The notes under the pieces: model-generated
Seen by the model: the letters and a program-made list of their open reading frames with translations, nothing else
Told to the model about the DNA's origin: nothing
Databases searched by the model: none
Shown here: positions 1 to 11,212 of the stretch, piece by piece
Position numbering within the stretch: position 1 is the first letter of the stretch
How the letters are laid out: every line of letters begins with the position of its first letter
From: Rheum nobile
Lineage: Eukaryota; Streptophyta; Magnoliopsida; Caryophyllales; Polygonaceae
Length of the DNA: 64,000 bases
NCBI GenBank assembly: GCA_027886185.1
Contig: WOAB01000834.1
Location: 62,001 to 126,000, forward strand
Reading direction: 5' to 3'
Program-made: the position numbers and the translations under genes

Positions 1-856
1 ATAAGTAATAAACGCTACAAAATAGTGGGAGGAGAACCTACTTTTACGAGTTCAAAAGAACAAGAACTTATAAAACATAAGCAAACAGGACTCAACATAA
101 TAATAATATAGAAAGATGGAACATAATAATAATATTGAAGGATAGTCCATAAGACTTCTAACTATAAAAGGAATAGCGTTAAGTATTACTCCGTATATTA
201 TACCAGTTACCCATTCTGGTATTAAAATTTAAAGAAAAAAATATTTGAAATTAACAAGTGACTTGCAAAAACAAAACAGAAATTTCAGTGCCATATACCC
301 ACATCTGGAATGTTTAATTGCACATAATATCAGTTCCACAGTCAAATAAGACAAATTTAGCAAGGAATAATAATAACAATCCCAAAAAGGCACAACAAAA
401 AGTTTTCACTAAATTAGAAAAATCAGTTAACAATTATTGATTTACATCATTGCAGAAAACCCCCAATTTCGTACCAAAAGTAACACAGGAGAAATCCACG
501 GATTTCATTCATCCCAATTGAAATCGATAAACAAACTCGAGAAATTCAGCAGAACTGCAACCAGGAACGAAAGCAGAACCAAACAATCTTCCGAAAAGCA
601 ACAAACACGGAACAATTCGATATGAATTCAGTATAGGCGCGTGGAAACCCTAACTTTCCACAACAGATTTTCAAATTAGGCTCCACCAAAAACGAAATTG
701 AACAAACTCAAACTCTAACACATATTCATAGACGCTATCAATCACGCGAAAATAAACAAGCAACTCAATTTCCGGCTTTTCAGCTGCAAATTAACACAAA
801 ACAACAGCCGAATTTCCTCTTTCCACGGGTGATGAGACATAGAGATAGAGACGAAC
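1..856 (-). other. Presumed intron 1 of the MBD-like gene
   Basis: AT-rich sequence with no coding pattern I could recognise on either strand. I see no second MBD exon here (the domain should show conserved residues around PTGEEI and a basic loop). If the exon at 857-940 is real, this is intron that continues off the left edge. Confidence 0.35.
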
Positions 857-940
857 CATTTTCTTCCAACCAGGAGGAGCAGGGAGCTCAAGGGAAACCC
901 CTTCTTCTTGCGCAACATTCCTCTCAGCCGAGCTCGCCAT
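857..940 (-). CDS. First coding exon of an MBD10/11-like methyl-CpG-binding-domain protein (partial gene)
   Basis: Reading leftward from an ATG at 940-938 there are 28 codons that end in frame at a GT donor (856-855). The exon ends with ELPAPPGWKKM, the short conserved lead-in to the MBD fold of plant MBD10/MBD11 proteins, in which I recall the first intron falling just after the WKK motif. These nuclear proteins are named for a domain that binds methylated CpG; plant MBD10/11 are linked to chromatin and rDNA silencing (family knowledge). The MBD itself would be in exon 2, beyond the window, so positions 1-856 would be intron 1. The call rests on one short exon. A longer frame on the same strand (742-1005) crosses the ATG in another frame and has no recognisable content. 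Confidence 0.5.
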
Positions 941-1705
941 TGCAAAGAACCTTCAACACCAACCACCAATAAAGCAACCACCATTAAAATGAAGGGGGGA
1001 AACAACCCCGAAAAAAAAAAAAAGACACGGAATTAAGAAGTAAGACGTGGAGAAACAAACAAGCCATGGCTCTTACAATTCCTTTATCCACTTCACTTGT
1101 TCGTTCTTGCTGTTTGCAGAAAATTTTTTGGAAGATTTGTCGACTGATTTCCTATTTATTTCTCCCCTCTTTCTCCCCCCTCGTTCGTTTGCACACTTTT
1201 CACGACAATTCGTGGGCCCGGATTCAGGACACGTCTCGGATCCATGACAGATACGGTTCGGATCTGGCCAATACTACATTATTTGGGCCTAATATGAGTA
1301 TGAGATGTGGTTGGACCAGCCCACACAGTAATGGGCTTTCGCCACGATTTGTCTAATATACATTGTTGTATTGTTTTTTCTGTAAACTACAGTATATTGT
1401 AGTGTTGGTTCTCCCTCCCTACCCAAAGAGCATAGAATGGATACTGAAAATTTTCTATTTTTGGTGAAATTTTGGCAAGTTTTTCTTCTTCCTATTAGGA
1501 GTATTTGGAATTGGATTTTGTTATCAACTAAGACTTGATAAATTTGTGATCGATCCCCAACTTCTGCTATCATAACGAACTCTCGCCCCAATGGCCCCAT
1601 TAGTTATATCATACATATTTGTCTCCCCAATGTCCCATATGCATGGCGTCAATGATAGCCATATATGTCTATACCCACAATAAATGCTAAAAGAATTCTT
1701 GCATT
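941..1705. other. Spacer upstream of the MBD-like gene
   Basis: Pyrimidine-rich 5' UTR-like sequence lies close to the exon, with a short A tract at 1011-1022. Farther right the sequence is ordinary AT-rich spacer. The short open frames here overlap on both strands, show no family resemblance and are taken as chance. Confidence 0.35.
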
Positions 1706-1723
1706 TGAACACCTAACTAAATT

Positions 1724-1921
1724 TTAGGTCTTGATTGACTGGTTTGACCGGTCGTAATCGCTCTACGTTCAGACCGAGGTACTGTTGGCACACGAAGTGG
1801 TAGACCCCTCCCAACATCAATATCTCCATACACGCCTCTAGCAGGAATCGAACTCGAAACTCATTTGGATAGAACGCTTAAGAGAGTCTAGCGTCAAACC
1901 ACTAGACCAACTGAATGTTGA
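1724..1921 (-). mobile_element. tRNA-derived SINE with an 18-bp target-site duplication
   Basis: On the minus strand the element starts at 1921 and runs to 1724. Near its head is a polymerase III A box (TGGTCTAGTGG, about 1899-1909), and about 50 bases later a B box (AGTTCGATTCC, about 1848-1858), the layout of a tRNA head. A non-tRNA body of about 120 bases follows. The element is flanked by a perfect 18-base direct repeat (1706-1723 and 1922-1939), as made by target-primed reverse transcription. I could not assign it to a named SINE family. It has no long A tail. Confidence 0.8.
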
Positions 1922-1939
1922 TGAACACCTAACTAAATT

Positions 1940-4230
1940 AACCTCAAGATATAGAAAGGGTGGTACTAAATGTCATATACCACATTGATCATCCAAAGCT
2001 GAAAATAAAACGAGATGATAATTATAAACTAGAGGAGTAACTTTTATAAAAAATAGTTATAACCAAAACTCATGATCTTCGATTTTCTATAACTTTTATT
2101 TAGTTTACAATCATATATCTACAAATATGAAGCAATTAGTTACCTCGATGCTTACCTCGATAATCTATAACCGCTATTTAAATTTTCATTTCATCCTTAA
2201 TCTTTGTTGTTAAGATTTTTCAGTATATGATCTTCATTTAGTCTCACTTTTTGAAAATGCACAAGTACTTGAACCATTGTGTTCCGACTTATGGCTATCG
2301 CAGCTTTATAAGATTTTTTTGTCAACTAAAAGGTTCAGAGCATTTACCGAGACAAATGTTGCGACGAACCAGAAATTCCAAGATTGTGACGTGACAAGGA
2401 ATGTACAGATCGGCGGTCACCGGTGATGGCGTGATGATGGTGTTAAAGAGAGATCGGCCACGGAGGAAAAAAAGATCAACGCTCAGCGGCGATGGCGGTT
2501 GAGCTTTGAAAGAGGAAAAGGCAGAGGCATCAGCTGGTCCGGTGTTTTGGATCAGATAGTCCTTTTGAAGAAGACTCACATGAAGATCATTCCAATTTTA
2601 TTTTATTTTTTGATGAGAGGAGATCAGTCTAATTCTAAGTTGAGATGAGTGTTGCGAAAGTTATGGATTAGTAATCTATTGTGATTGATTTATAACCTTT
2701 GTAATTGATTTGTAATTTTTGTGATTGATCGGTATTTAAATTAAGAAAAGCTCAGTGCTAAATTTAGGGTAAAAATCTTGGATATATAGCTAAATTTATT
2801 TAAAAAAGTGAAAGAATAATAAAATAATATGTGTCAGTTTTAATAAGATGCATGGTGTCATATAGTATAGGTAGATTTTAGTTCTATAGTAGATTTGATA
2901 AATATATATATGATTTGAAAAAAGAGAGAAGGAAGTAGAAAAATAATAGTTGATAAATTAAATTAAATTCGCCCCCATAGTCCGGTGCCTGTGAGAGTGG
3001 CAGTGAGGGTGGGAAGGAATAGTCGCTCTCATCAACTCTCTCTAATAATTAATAATACCTTCCCTGCCCTCCTCTCCTTCTATACGTTAATTCTACCTTG
3101 TAAATTATAAACTCAACTGTAAGGAATCTGATTATATAAAAACTACAGTAGTAACTTGTAATTAAGGATGTGATGTGGGTTTATTTTCATGGTAAATCCT
3201 CATTTTTATATATATACATAACTGCTGGCGGCATTGAAAGATCGAAGATTGGATTGAGAAATTACAATGAGACTATAATATATATGTGAAGTGACTCAAG
3301 TTTGGTAGGAATTAGATATAAAAAAGAAGTTACATATAAACTTCCTACTTATATATATACACATCTCAAAATTGATCGATGTGCATGTTCAACCTTTATG
3401 GCTTTATCTATTGAAGAGCTCTGATGAGTGCACCTCTAGCTGTACACTATCTTTTTGAACTTGGAATGAACATTTTAGTTTCCATTATTTTTTAATTAAT
3501 TAAGAATATAGTTTATGAATTAACTTCTCAATTTCAATTCTATATTTTGTAGCTAATTATCCCTGATCAGCAAGTGCAACCACTATCCGACCAATAAGAG
3601 CTATATATAAACAAGGGTTCAGGTAAATTTGTCAATTAGGTTATATATATTCATGCGGTTAGTGTTAGGGACGTATAAATAACTAGTTAACCTAATGTTG
3701 TAAAGGGTATCATGATCAAGCTAGACTAGCTAATTCCCTTACATAAATCATTTCAACTACCCAATACTATAATAAACTCTTAAATGTGGTAACTAATTTA
3801 CTTTATTACAGTCCATGTACTCCAACTAATTTAATTAATTAAGACCAACGTCTCTAGCCCCTTAAGTATTATATTAAGAAGTTTCGAGTTTGATTCCTTC
3901 TGATGAATAAAGAACAAATAATCAAACAGAAGGGTAATTAAGAGCATGCTGATTAACTACAAACTAACTAAACGAGTACTGTACTTGTGCTTGCACCCAA
4001 TTCCCTCTCCGGGGTCCATCCATATTTCTGCTAATCTTACAATTCTAATTAACACCACTTCTTTTAATTTCCCCCATTCTCCTTTTTCTATAAAAATGAA
4101 TCATTAATTGATTTTTTTTGGTGGCTTCCAATATTAGCCTTTCCCTCAAACCCTGATCAAATACCCTAACTTTTTCAGTAGAGCTAGCTAACTCTCATAT
4201 GTGATAAATACATACATGTATATATATATA
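1940..4230. other. Spacer upstream of YAB5, with one decayed repeat
   Basis: AT-rich intergenic DNA. Positions about 2675-2890 follow the same word order as the tandem units at 10.2-11.05 kb (a TTTGTAATTGATTTGT-like stretch, TATTTAAATTA, TTTAGGGTAAAAATCTT, ATGTGTCAGTTTTAATAAG, TGTCAT), so this is probably an old single copy of that repeat. A frame of 85 codons at 2322-2579 (minus) has no homology I recognise. The last kilobase presumably contains the YAB5 promoter. Confidence 0.4.
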
Positions 4231-4237
4231 TGTAGTC

Positions 4238-4245
4238 TATAAATA
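4238..4245 (+). promoter_or_regulatory. TATA box of YAB5
   Basis: TATAAATA lies 138 bases before the YAB5 ATG, just after a (TA)n tract, followed by a C/T-rich leader free of upstream ATGs near the start. A transcription start around 4268 would be usual for this spacing. Motif and position only. Confidence 0.55.
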
Positions 4246-4375
4246 AAGGCCCTAACTAACTAACTAAGCACCTTCCCTTTCATCTACTGTCTTAATTGCA
4301 AAAACATCCCTTCCTTCCAAAGCAACACCTTTCCTTTAAATCCTATCTTCCATCTTCTTCGATCTTGTTTCGAAG

Positions 4376-7300
4376 ATGTCGAACTGCATCGACGTGCCCT
4401 CCGAGCAGCTCTGCTACATCCCTTGCAACTTCTGCAATATTGTTCTTGCGGTCTGTCTTCTAATTCTTCAATTTGCAATTAAACATATGTATTACTTTTG
4501 TGAGTTTCTATTTTTGTTTGAAGTAATTAAAGGGGCATTAGAGTTTGAAGTGATCACGGTAAACTTTCTTCTTCTTCTTTTCGACCAAAAAAAAAAAGAA
4601 TCTGTGATACTGATCTATCATGTTTTTATATATGGGTATTTTAAGATTTTGGTTTTTTTTCTTTCTGTTTTTGAAATTAAATAAATATGGAGATGGAGAT
4701 GGAAGAGATCTGCTAGGAAGAAGGGGATTTTCTTTGTTATTTGGAAGCAGTCATGTCTCCATCGTCAAAACCCTTTTATTTTCCAATTTCTTTGAAGATT
4801 TTTCTTCTTCTTCGTTTGCAGTCAAAATTTAAAGTGATACGTACCCTGGGAGTTTCTGAGTCCTGCACTCAAACGCTACACGCTCAATCCCCACTCAGAA
4901 GCGTGTAATTACACCAGGCTTAAAAGTAACCCAGAAACCCATTTTTATGGGTGAATGAATGATGCTCAATTTAAAGTCATAAACTCAGAAAAAGAAAAAG
5001 AATGGATATTTTTTGTGTGTGTGTGTCAGATCCTGCTGAATTAAGGCAGCAGGCATCTTTTATCAGAATTGAAGTGATCAGATGAATTAAATTAGCTTCG
5101 AAATAGGGCAATTTGAGGTGCCCTAAAAGCCCTGTAAATCAAAAGCAAATAATCAATTAAGATTTAATGGAATGAATGTTGGGGTGCGGTGCAGGTGGGC
5201 GTGCCATGCAGCAGCCTGATGGAGACGGTGACGGTGCGGTGCGGGCACTGCGGGAACTTGTGGTCGGTAAACATGGCCGCCGCCTTCCACGCCCAGTACT
5301 CTCTCTCCTACTCTGCTCCCTCCTTCCTCTGGCAAGACGCTCCTCCTCCTCCTCCACCTCCTCCTCAGGTCAACTCTCTTACTTTCCTCCTCCTCAATTT
5401 CTTCATCCCTGACTAGGGTTTATTAAAGATTCAACCTTTAATCTGTTTCATACAGTAGACTCTGAATTCCATCTAGCTAGGGCTTCTGACTTTAATTTCT
5501 GTGTTTTATTATAATTCAAGTCTACAGGTGTACAATAGTACTTGTGGAGATCCAACTCTCTCACTTGACTCACTTCATATATATTTGTAGTTTTAGACTT
5601 TCAGTTTTTGTTAAAAAATATTTGTTATTTTAATGTTCTAAGTAATAATTTATTCATGTAATTATTACATTAATAAAATTTTAGAAAATATTCATATGAT
5701 TTTAGCTTAATATTTACATCTATTAAACTCTTCTTCTTTTTTTGTCAAAGAAGAGTCGACACTCTTGGAGATTTTATTAAAGAAGAAAAATGAGCTAAGT
5801 AGTAATCAAGCAGGGATAGCCCTACTCCTAACATCATCAGAAAGCAATAGAGAAGTATTTACATCTATTAAACTCTTTTTTCTAATGTGTGCACATTTAC
5901 ATAAGTTAAGAGTTTAAATTTGAAAATTATTTCCAAACTATCCCCTAAAGTAAATTGATGAACACCTAAAAAAAAGTTAAATTAGTGGATAAAAGAAATT
6001 ATTGGTAAATATGGAATTCTTTGGGCATACATTAGAAACATCCTTATTAATATTTGGGATTGGGATGCATTGATTAGGTTTTGTCCTCTATTTTAGGAAC
6101 AATCTTTTCAGCAGAGCAGATGATAGATAGATATCAGATACAGTGTACATGTAGCTGCTGCTGCTGCTGCTGTCTCTGATCATCAGATATCAGATTGTGA
6201 AATCTGTGGGTGTTACTTCTCTTTTTGTTGCCAAAACACCTGCTTACTCACCCTGCTCCTCTTTTCATGAAACATCACTTCAAATTCATTACTCTTCTTT
6301 TTACCCCAATGTCAACGTTTCCTGTTTACCCAATACTATTCTTTTCAATCTACTGTTGTTACTTAAATTTACTGTAGTATATAACTAACTTATACTTTGG
6401 TGTGTATATATCATAATGTATATGATCATATGCAGGCCAATAGCTACAGCAACCTTGCCATGGGTTCGTCTTCAAGATACTTGCCCAACAACATTGGCTC
6501 TCGAACTGCTTCTTCTACTCATTCTGCTGAGGAAAGAGTCGTCAATCGACGTAACTAACTCATCAAATTCGTGCCATCTTATCAATTTGATCTTATCATA
6601 TATCTAACTTATTTGATCTTTTTCTAGCTCCTGAGAAAAGACAACGTGTACCGTCTGCATACAATCAGTTCATCAAGTAAGCTTTTGCAGTTACATGAAA
6701 TATGTTATGATCATATGACTGTATGAAATTGGTTAATTTGGTTTATAATATATGATTTATGTACCTGAAAATGGATGGTGCAGGGAGGAGATTCAAAGGA
6801 TCAAGGCTAACAATCCTGATATAAGCCACAGGGAAGCCTTCAGTACTGCTGCAAAGAATGTCAGTCTACGTACTTTAACTTAATTCTTAAGAATAATTAT
6901 ATACTACTAATTTACTTACTTTTTTGCTTAATTTTTTGCTTAATTAGGAGTATATATATTTCCCTATGTTCAAAATTTTCTGTTTTGGTTTGTTTCTTTG
7001 TCTTAACTCTATGAGCAGTGGGCACATTTCCCTCACATTCATTTCGGGTTAATGCTGGAGACCAACAACCAACCCAAACTTAACCAGGTAATTAAAGTGT
7101 TTTCTAGGGCATTGCAGATTTTACATCAATTTCAACCTTAATTTTTTAAACATCTGAAATATATTATATTTCATCCTATAAAAAATAAGTGTCATTTTAG
7201 TATCTAATTTTTGTTGAGAAATATTTGTTATTTTAGGGTTTTAGACAATGATTTTATTGGTGAGTTATGAGATATATAACTCGAAGTTGCAATATTGATA

Positions 7301-7605
7301 GTCTATGCAAATTTTCTTCAATCATTGATTAAAAATTGTAAATTTTAGACAAAAATTGTAGTATTTTAGCTTAATGATTTCATTTTTTAATAATTATATC
7401 AAATGTTAAAATGAATCTAATCTCTTAAATGAGGGAGTATTAGTTGGGTTGCATTGGCTAATTTGTATTGTAATTTAATTGACCCTAGCTCGATCGAGCT
7501 CAATTCATTCAACTCTTCTTCTTGTTCTTAATTCATTTCTCTTGATTGGATTTTCAGGGTCATGATAAGCATCTTCTAGGGAGGACTGCACTGCTCAACA
7601 ATTAA
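4376..7605 (+). CDS. YAB5: YABBY transcription factor, YAB5 type (7 exons, 201 aa)
   Basis: Exons 4376-4450, 5195-5368, 6436-6550, 6628-6676, 6784-6859, 7019-7087 and 7558-7605 join in frame at GT/AG borders to give 201 residues. Residues about 12-51 form the YABBY C2C2 zinc finger (EQLCYIPCNFCN ... RCGHCGNLWSVNMAAAF), and residues about 122-175 the HMG-like YABBY domain (PPEKRQRVPSAYNQFIKEEI ... KNWAHFPHIHFGLML). The wording of both domains matches the YAB5 branch rather than YAB1/3, YAB2, CRC or INO. YABBY proteins are seed-plant nuclear regulators of abaxial fate and lamina growth. The ATG is the first in the leader and sets the usual short N-terminus. A run of eight prolines ends exon 2 and a longer C-terminal tail (GHDKHLLGRTALLNN) comes from exon 7; both are unusual for the type. 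Intron 2 carries a LINE stub and a short GCT repeat (about 6154-6172). No defect is seen. Confidence 0.95.
5733..5855 (-). mobile_element. 5'-truncated LINE tail inside YAB5 intron 2
   Basis: A 123-bp insert is bounded by a perfect 22-base direct repeat (5711-5732 and 5856-5877). The left end is T-rich, so on the minus strand the insert ends in an A-rich tail, preceded by an AATAAAAT-type polyadenylation signal. This is the extreme 3' end of an L1-type LINE laid down by target-primed reverse transcription. It lies wholly within the intron, in antisense to YAB5. Confidence 0.75.
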
Positions 7606-8458
7606 TAAGTGGTCTAGCTGCTTCCTCGGCTGTTCACACGAGGGAGCAGCCGAGATATTATAATTTATAAAAGCTTGATTGATTGATTGATCGATCGTCT
7701 TCTTTAAGTGTATGTCTTAAGATCAGAGAAAGACTTGTTAAGCAATCTCGATCTACAACTTCTGTCATTGTGTTTGTTTTTGTTTGAGTACGCGTACGTG
7801 TGGTTTGTTTAGTGAAGACGTACAATATGTTGTCTTGGGTTTGGGTTTGGGTTTGGGTTTGGGTTTGGGTTTGGGTTTGGGTTTGGGTTTGGGTTTGAAT
7901 GATTGTTCCCGTGATCGGCCATGATCATGCTATGTACTTGATTTGTGTATCTGTTGAGTGGATTTCTGAACCGCTTTCATTTTCTCTCCATGGATGTTCA
8001 ACTACAATTAATAAAGCTTGCATCTAATTTGAAGCATTTATGAAATTGTTATGGATATGATCATGTAACGTTTTTGCTAGAGAACCTAATTATATATTGA
8101 TCCAATATTACACTACTTGATTAGCCGGTGTATGTACAATTCAATATGTCAAAGTATGAATTAAACCCAATTACACAATTTAGACCATCTCAAATTAAAC
8201 ATAATATAGTCATATTGGAACTAGATTATTAGGGATTAATTTTCTAGGTAGCTTTCGTACTTTTTCCTCGATCATGTATTCATGTCTCATACAAGAACTA
8301 CGTATATACCGTATGAAACCAAAAAGTTAGGTACTGATAACTTGACATAACATAGTCATATCGATCAGTCTATATAGTACTAAATTGTAAGGGACGTCAA
8401 GTAATTTTCGTACTTTTATATGTACAAGAACTACATACAAGTGTTGAGTAATATTTTC
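7606..8458 (+). other. YAB5 3' flank and spacer
   Basis: Probable 3' UTR and downstream DNA of YAB5. Apart from the GGGTTT tract annotated separately I see only AT-rich sequence. AATAAA-like words near 8009-8015 could serve as polyadenylation signals. Confidence 0.35.
7835..7897 (+). repeat. (GGGTTT)n microsatellite behind YAB5
   Basis: About ten perfect copies of the hexamer GGGTTT lie about 230 bases after the YAB5 stop. The plant telomere repeat is the heptamer TTTAGGG, so this is telomere-like but not telomeric. Runs of three Gs spaced by TTT fit the general G-quadruplex pattern on the sense strand. Confidence 0.9.
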
Positions 8459-8477
8459 CACATGATATTAGAATCAA

Positions 8478-9193
8478 CAACAACAACAACAACAATCGAC
8501 CCAGTAATGTTCCACCAATGACAGGGTCTGGGGGGTCTAGATGTACGTACCCATATTCCGAAGTAATTCGAGAGGGTATTTCCTGATAGACCCAAAAGAG
8601 ACTGACACACCTGCAGAATATAACCAAAAACCAAAACCAAAGAAACACTTTCTGTTCACATCAATCCTTAACCCTAATCTTTTCCCTCCAAAGCTCTCTG
8701 TTCTGAGCCATGTCCTCTGTCAGTGTCAGGAGCGTCAAATCATGCTTAACTACCTCTTTCCAACTCTTTTTCGGTCGACCTCTACCTCGACGAAACTCAC
8801 TGAACAATAACCCTTCACATCTACGCACTGGTGCATCAGGTTGCCTCCTATGCACATGCCCAAACCATCGGAGTCTAGATTCGCGCAACTTGTCTCTAAC
8901 GTCTGCCACTCCAATCTTCTCTCTAATTGATACATTTCGGATCATGTCCAACCGGGTATGTCCGCACATCCAGCGTAGCATCCTCGTCTCTGCCACCATC
9001 AGCTTCTGCTCTTGATCTCTTCTCACCGGCCAACACTCTGATCCGTACAATAACGCCGACCTAACTACCACCTTGTAAAACTTACCCTTTAGTTTGGGTG
9101 GCACTTTCTTGTCGCATAAAACGCCTGACGCTTCTCTCCATTTTTATCAGCCCATCTGTATTATGTGCTTAATATCTACATCTATACCCCCGT
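8478..9193 (-). mobile_element. 5'-truncated RTE-type LINE with (TTG)n tail
   Basis: A 716-bp insert is flanked by a perfect 19-base direct repeat (8459-8477 and 9194-9212). The minus frame 9104-8661 encodes about 147 residues of the tail of a non-LTR reverse transcriptase, with the block RRDQEQKLMVAETRMLRWMCG typical of plant RTE-like polyproteins, followed by RLRWFGHVHRR. The catalytic domain is lost by 5' truncation. Instead of poly(A) the 3' end is (TTG)n (seen as CAA repeats at about 8476-8495), which I recall as a feature of plant RTE LINEs. Confidence 0.8.
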
Positions 9194-9299
9194 CACATGA
9201 TATTAGAATCAAATTAATTAAATTAAATATTAAAAAACATCTTTGATTTGCAATGCCTAGCTTCCGAGGTTGAACCCAAATATATTTCTCTCAATCTAA

Positions 9300-9905
9300 T
9301 AAATTTCTTAAGTGTCAATTTGGAAGGGGCTTCACCAGCCTAAGTGCTCGTTTATTACTTGGCTTGCACTTCATGGTCGTCTGCCCACCAAGGACTGTCT
9401 TGCTAGATGGTTACAACTGGACCATGATACTTGCTGCTTATGCCACACTAGTTCGGAGACCAACTCGCATTGTACTTTTGTTCAAGGCATCTTCACCCGC
9501 CTCCTCCGTTGGCTGGACTGGGGTACCACGCTTGGCTGTATCTTGGATTGCTTCTCCCTTCTTCCTTTGCTGCAACAATCCAAAATACAGCTTCTTACGA
9601 GGAACCTTACACTCTCCACTTTTGTCTATGTGATATGGACGTGCCGCAACCAAGCCATTTTTCATGATGTGGCTCCTTCGGCATCTTGGTGCAATGATCA
9701 GATATACCGCTTGACTACCACCAAACTTTTGCTTAGCTGGAAGAGGAAACATGATACTCTCGACATGCTTTGGCTGCGTCAAATGAAAATTTGGTGATCT
9801 AGCACCACTTTTGCATTGTTGTCTGTTGTACAGCTTTTGTAGCTCCTCTTGCCTTGTATAGAACTCGAGCTTATGCTTTTCTTTTGCATTTAATATATTT
9901 AACCT
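9300..9905 (+). pseudogene. 3' fragment of an L1-type LINE reverse transcriptase (zf-RVT domain)
   Basis: The frame ending near 9797 contains the reverse-transcriptase zinc-binding region of plant L1 LINEs: WKGLHQPKCSFITWLALHGR, then RLPTKDCLARW, then CCLCHTSSETNSH, which supplies the Cys-Cys ... His set. The reverse transcriptase core is missing, so this is a 5'-truncated dead copy. It ends in an A-rich stretch near 9910. I did not find a convincing target-site duplication. It is unrelated in sequence to the RTE-type fragment next to it. Confidence 0.75.
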
Positions 9906-10084
9906 TTTCAAAAAAGAATGAAAGAATTAATGCTTTAATCACTAGCTAACTGACATGGGATATATCTTGTATCTTGTGATGTTTTGGTTACAAGTAGATG
10001 GATTTATAAAACGAAATACAATCTTGAAAAATTGTTGAATGATGCAAAACCACGTTTGATAACTATGAGTCATTTAATTTAGCC

Positions 10085-11050
10085 CTAACCAGTGTAATTC
10101 CCGTGCCATACACGGGTTTTTAGGTCATATATATTAAATTAAAAATATTAATAACTATTAAAATTAATCTATGTATTAAAAAATAGATTTAGATAATATT
10201 GATATTAAAATTAATTTCCTACGTATCTCAATCATCTATATAATTAGGAAATTTTGGATTTTTATATAATTAGGAAATTTTGAATTTGAATATACTTAGG
10301 AAATTTTGGATTTGTAATCTTTGTGCTTGATTTGTATTTAAATTAGGAAAAAATGAGTGATATATAGGTTTAGGATAATAATCTTCGATTTATAATTAGA
10401 TTTATTTTAAAATTTTGAAAAAAGAAAGATATGACATGTGGTGATTGTAATGAGAGAGTGCCATGTGTCGGTTTTAATCAGAGAGTGTCATGTGGCGTAA
10501 TTAAGTTCTAGTTTAGTAGATATATAGTAGATTAGGAAATTTTGGATTTGTATATAATTAGGAAATTTTGGATTTGTAATCTTTGTACTTGATTTGTATT
10601 TAAATTAGAAAAAAATGAGTGATAGGTTTAGGATAATAATCTTTTATTCATAATTAGATTTATTTTTAAAAATTGAGAAAAAAAAATGACATGTGACGGT
10701 TTTAATGAGGGATTGCCATGTGGCGTGATTAGGTTCTAGTTTAGTAGATTAAGAAATTTTGAATTTGTGTATAATTAGGAAATTTTGGATTTGTATATAA
10801 TTAGTAAATTTTGGATTTGTAATCTTTGTGATTAACTTGTAATCTTTGTATTTGATTTGTATTTAAATTAGGAAAAAATGAGTGATAGGTTTAGGATAAT
10901 AATCTTTGATTTATAATTAGATTTATTTTTAAAAATTGAAAAAAGCAGAAAATGACATGTGACAGTTTTAATGAGGGAGTGTCATGTGACGTTTTAATAA
11001 AAGAGTGTCATGTGGCGTAATTAAAATTTAATTTAGTAGATATATAGTTG
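10085..11050. repeat. Tandem repeat of about 250 bp, three units plus a palindromic head
   Basis: The stretch TTTTGGATTTGTAATCTTTGT recurs at about 10303, 10565 and 10810. Each time it is followed by TATTTAAATTAG, a GAGTGAT block, TTTAGGATAATAATCTT, an A-rich run and a TGACATGTG..TTTTAATGAG block, and each unit ends GTTTAGTAGAT or similar. The array begins near a small palindrome (CCCGTGCCATACACGGG, about 10101-10117), a word common at the ends of plant MITE-like elements. No coding capacity. An older single unit may sit at about 2675-2890. Confidence 0.75.
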
Positions 11051-11212
11051 ATTTCAAGTCACCTTGTGCATCTTCTTTGTGACAATATCACTACCACCAA
11101 AATTACAAAACATGAAAAGTTGATACTACGCGCCTCATGTGCGGCGACAAAGTGAGCGAGAGTGTGCGAGAGTTTGCGGTCGCCTAGGGTTCCTCCTAGG
11201 GGTTGCGCCGCC

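Noticed and set aside
2322..2579. 85-codon open frame on the minus strand
   Set aside because: No recognisable family, no exon context; could be a transposon scrap but I cannot support it.
7835..7897. Interstitial telomere
   Set aside because: The unit is the hexamer GGGTTT, not the plant heptamer TTTAGGG.
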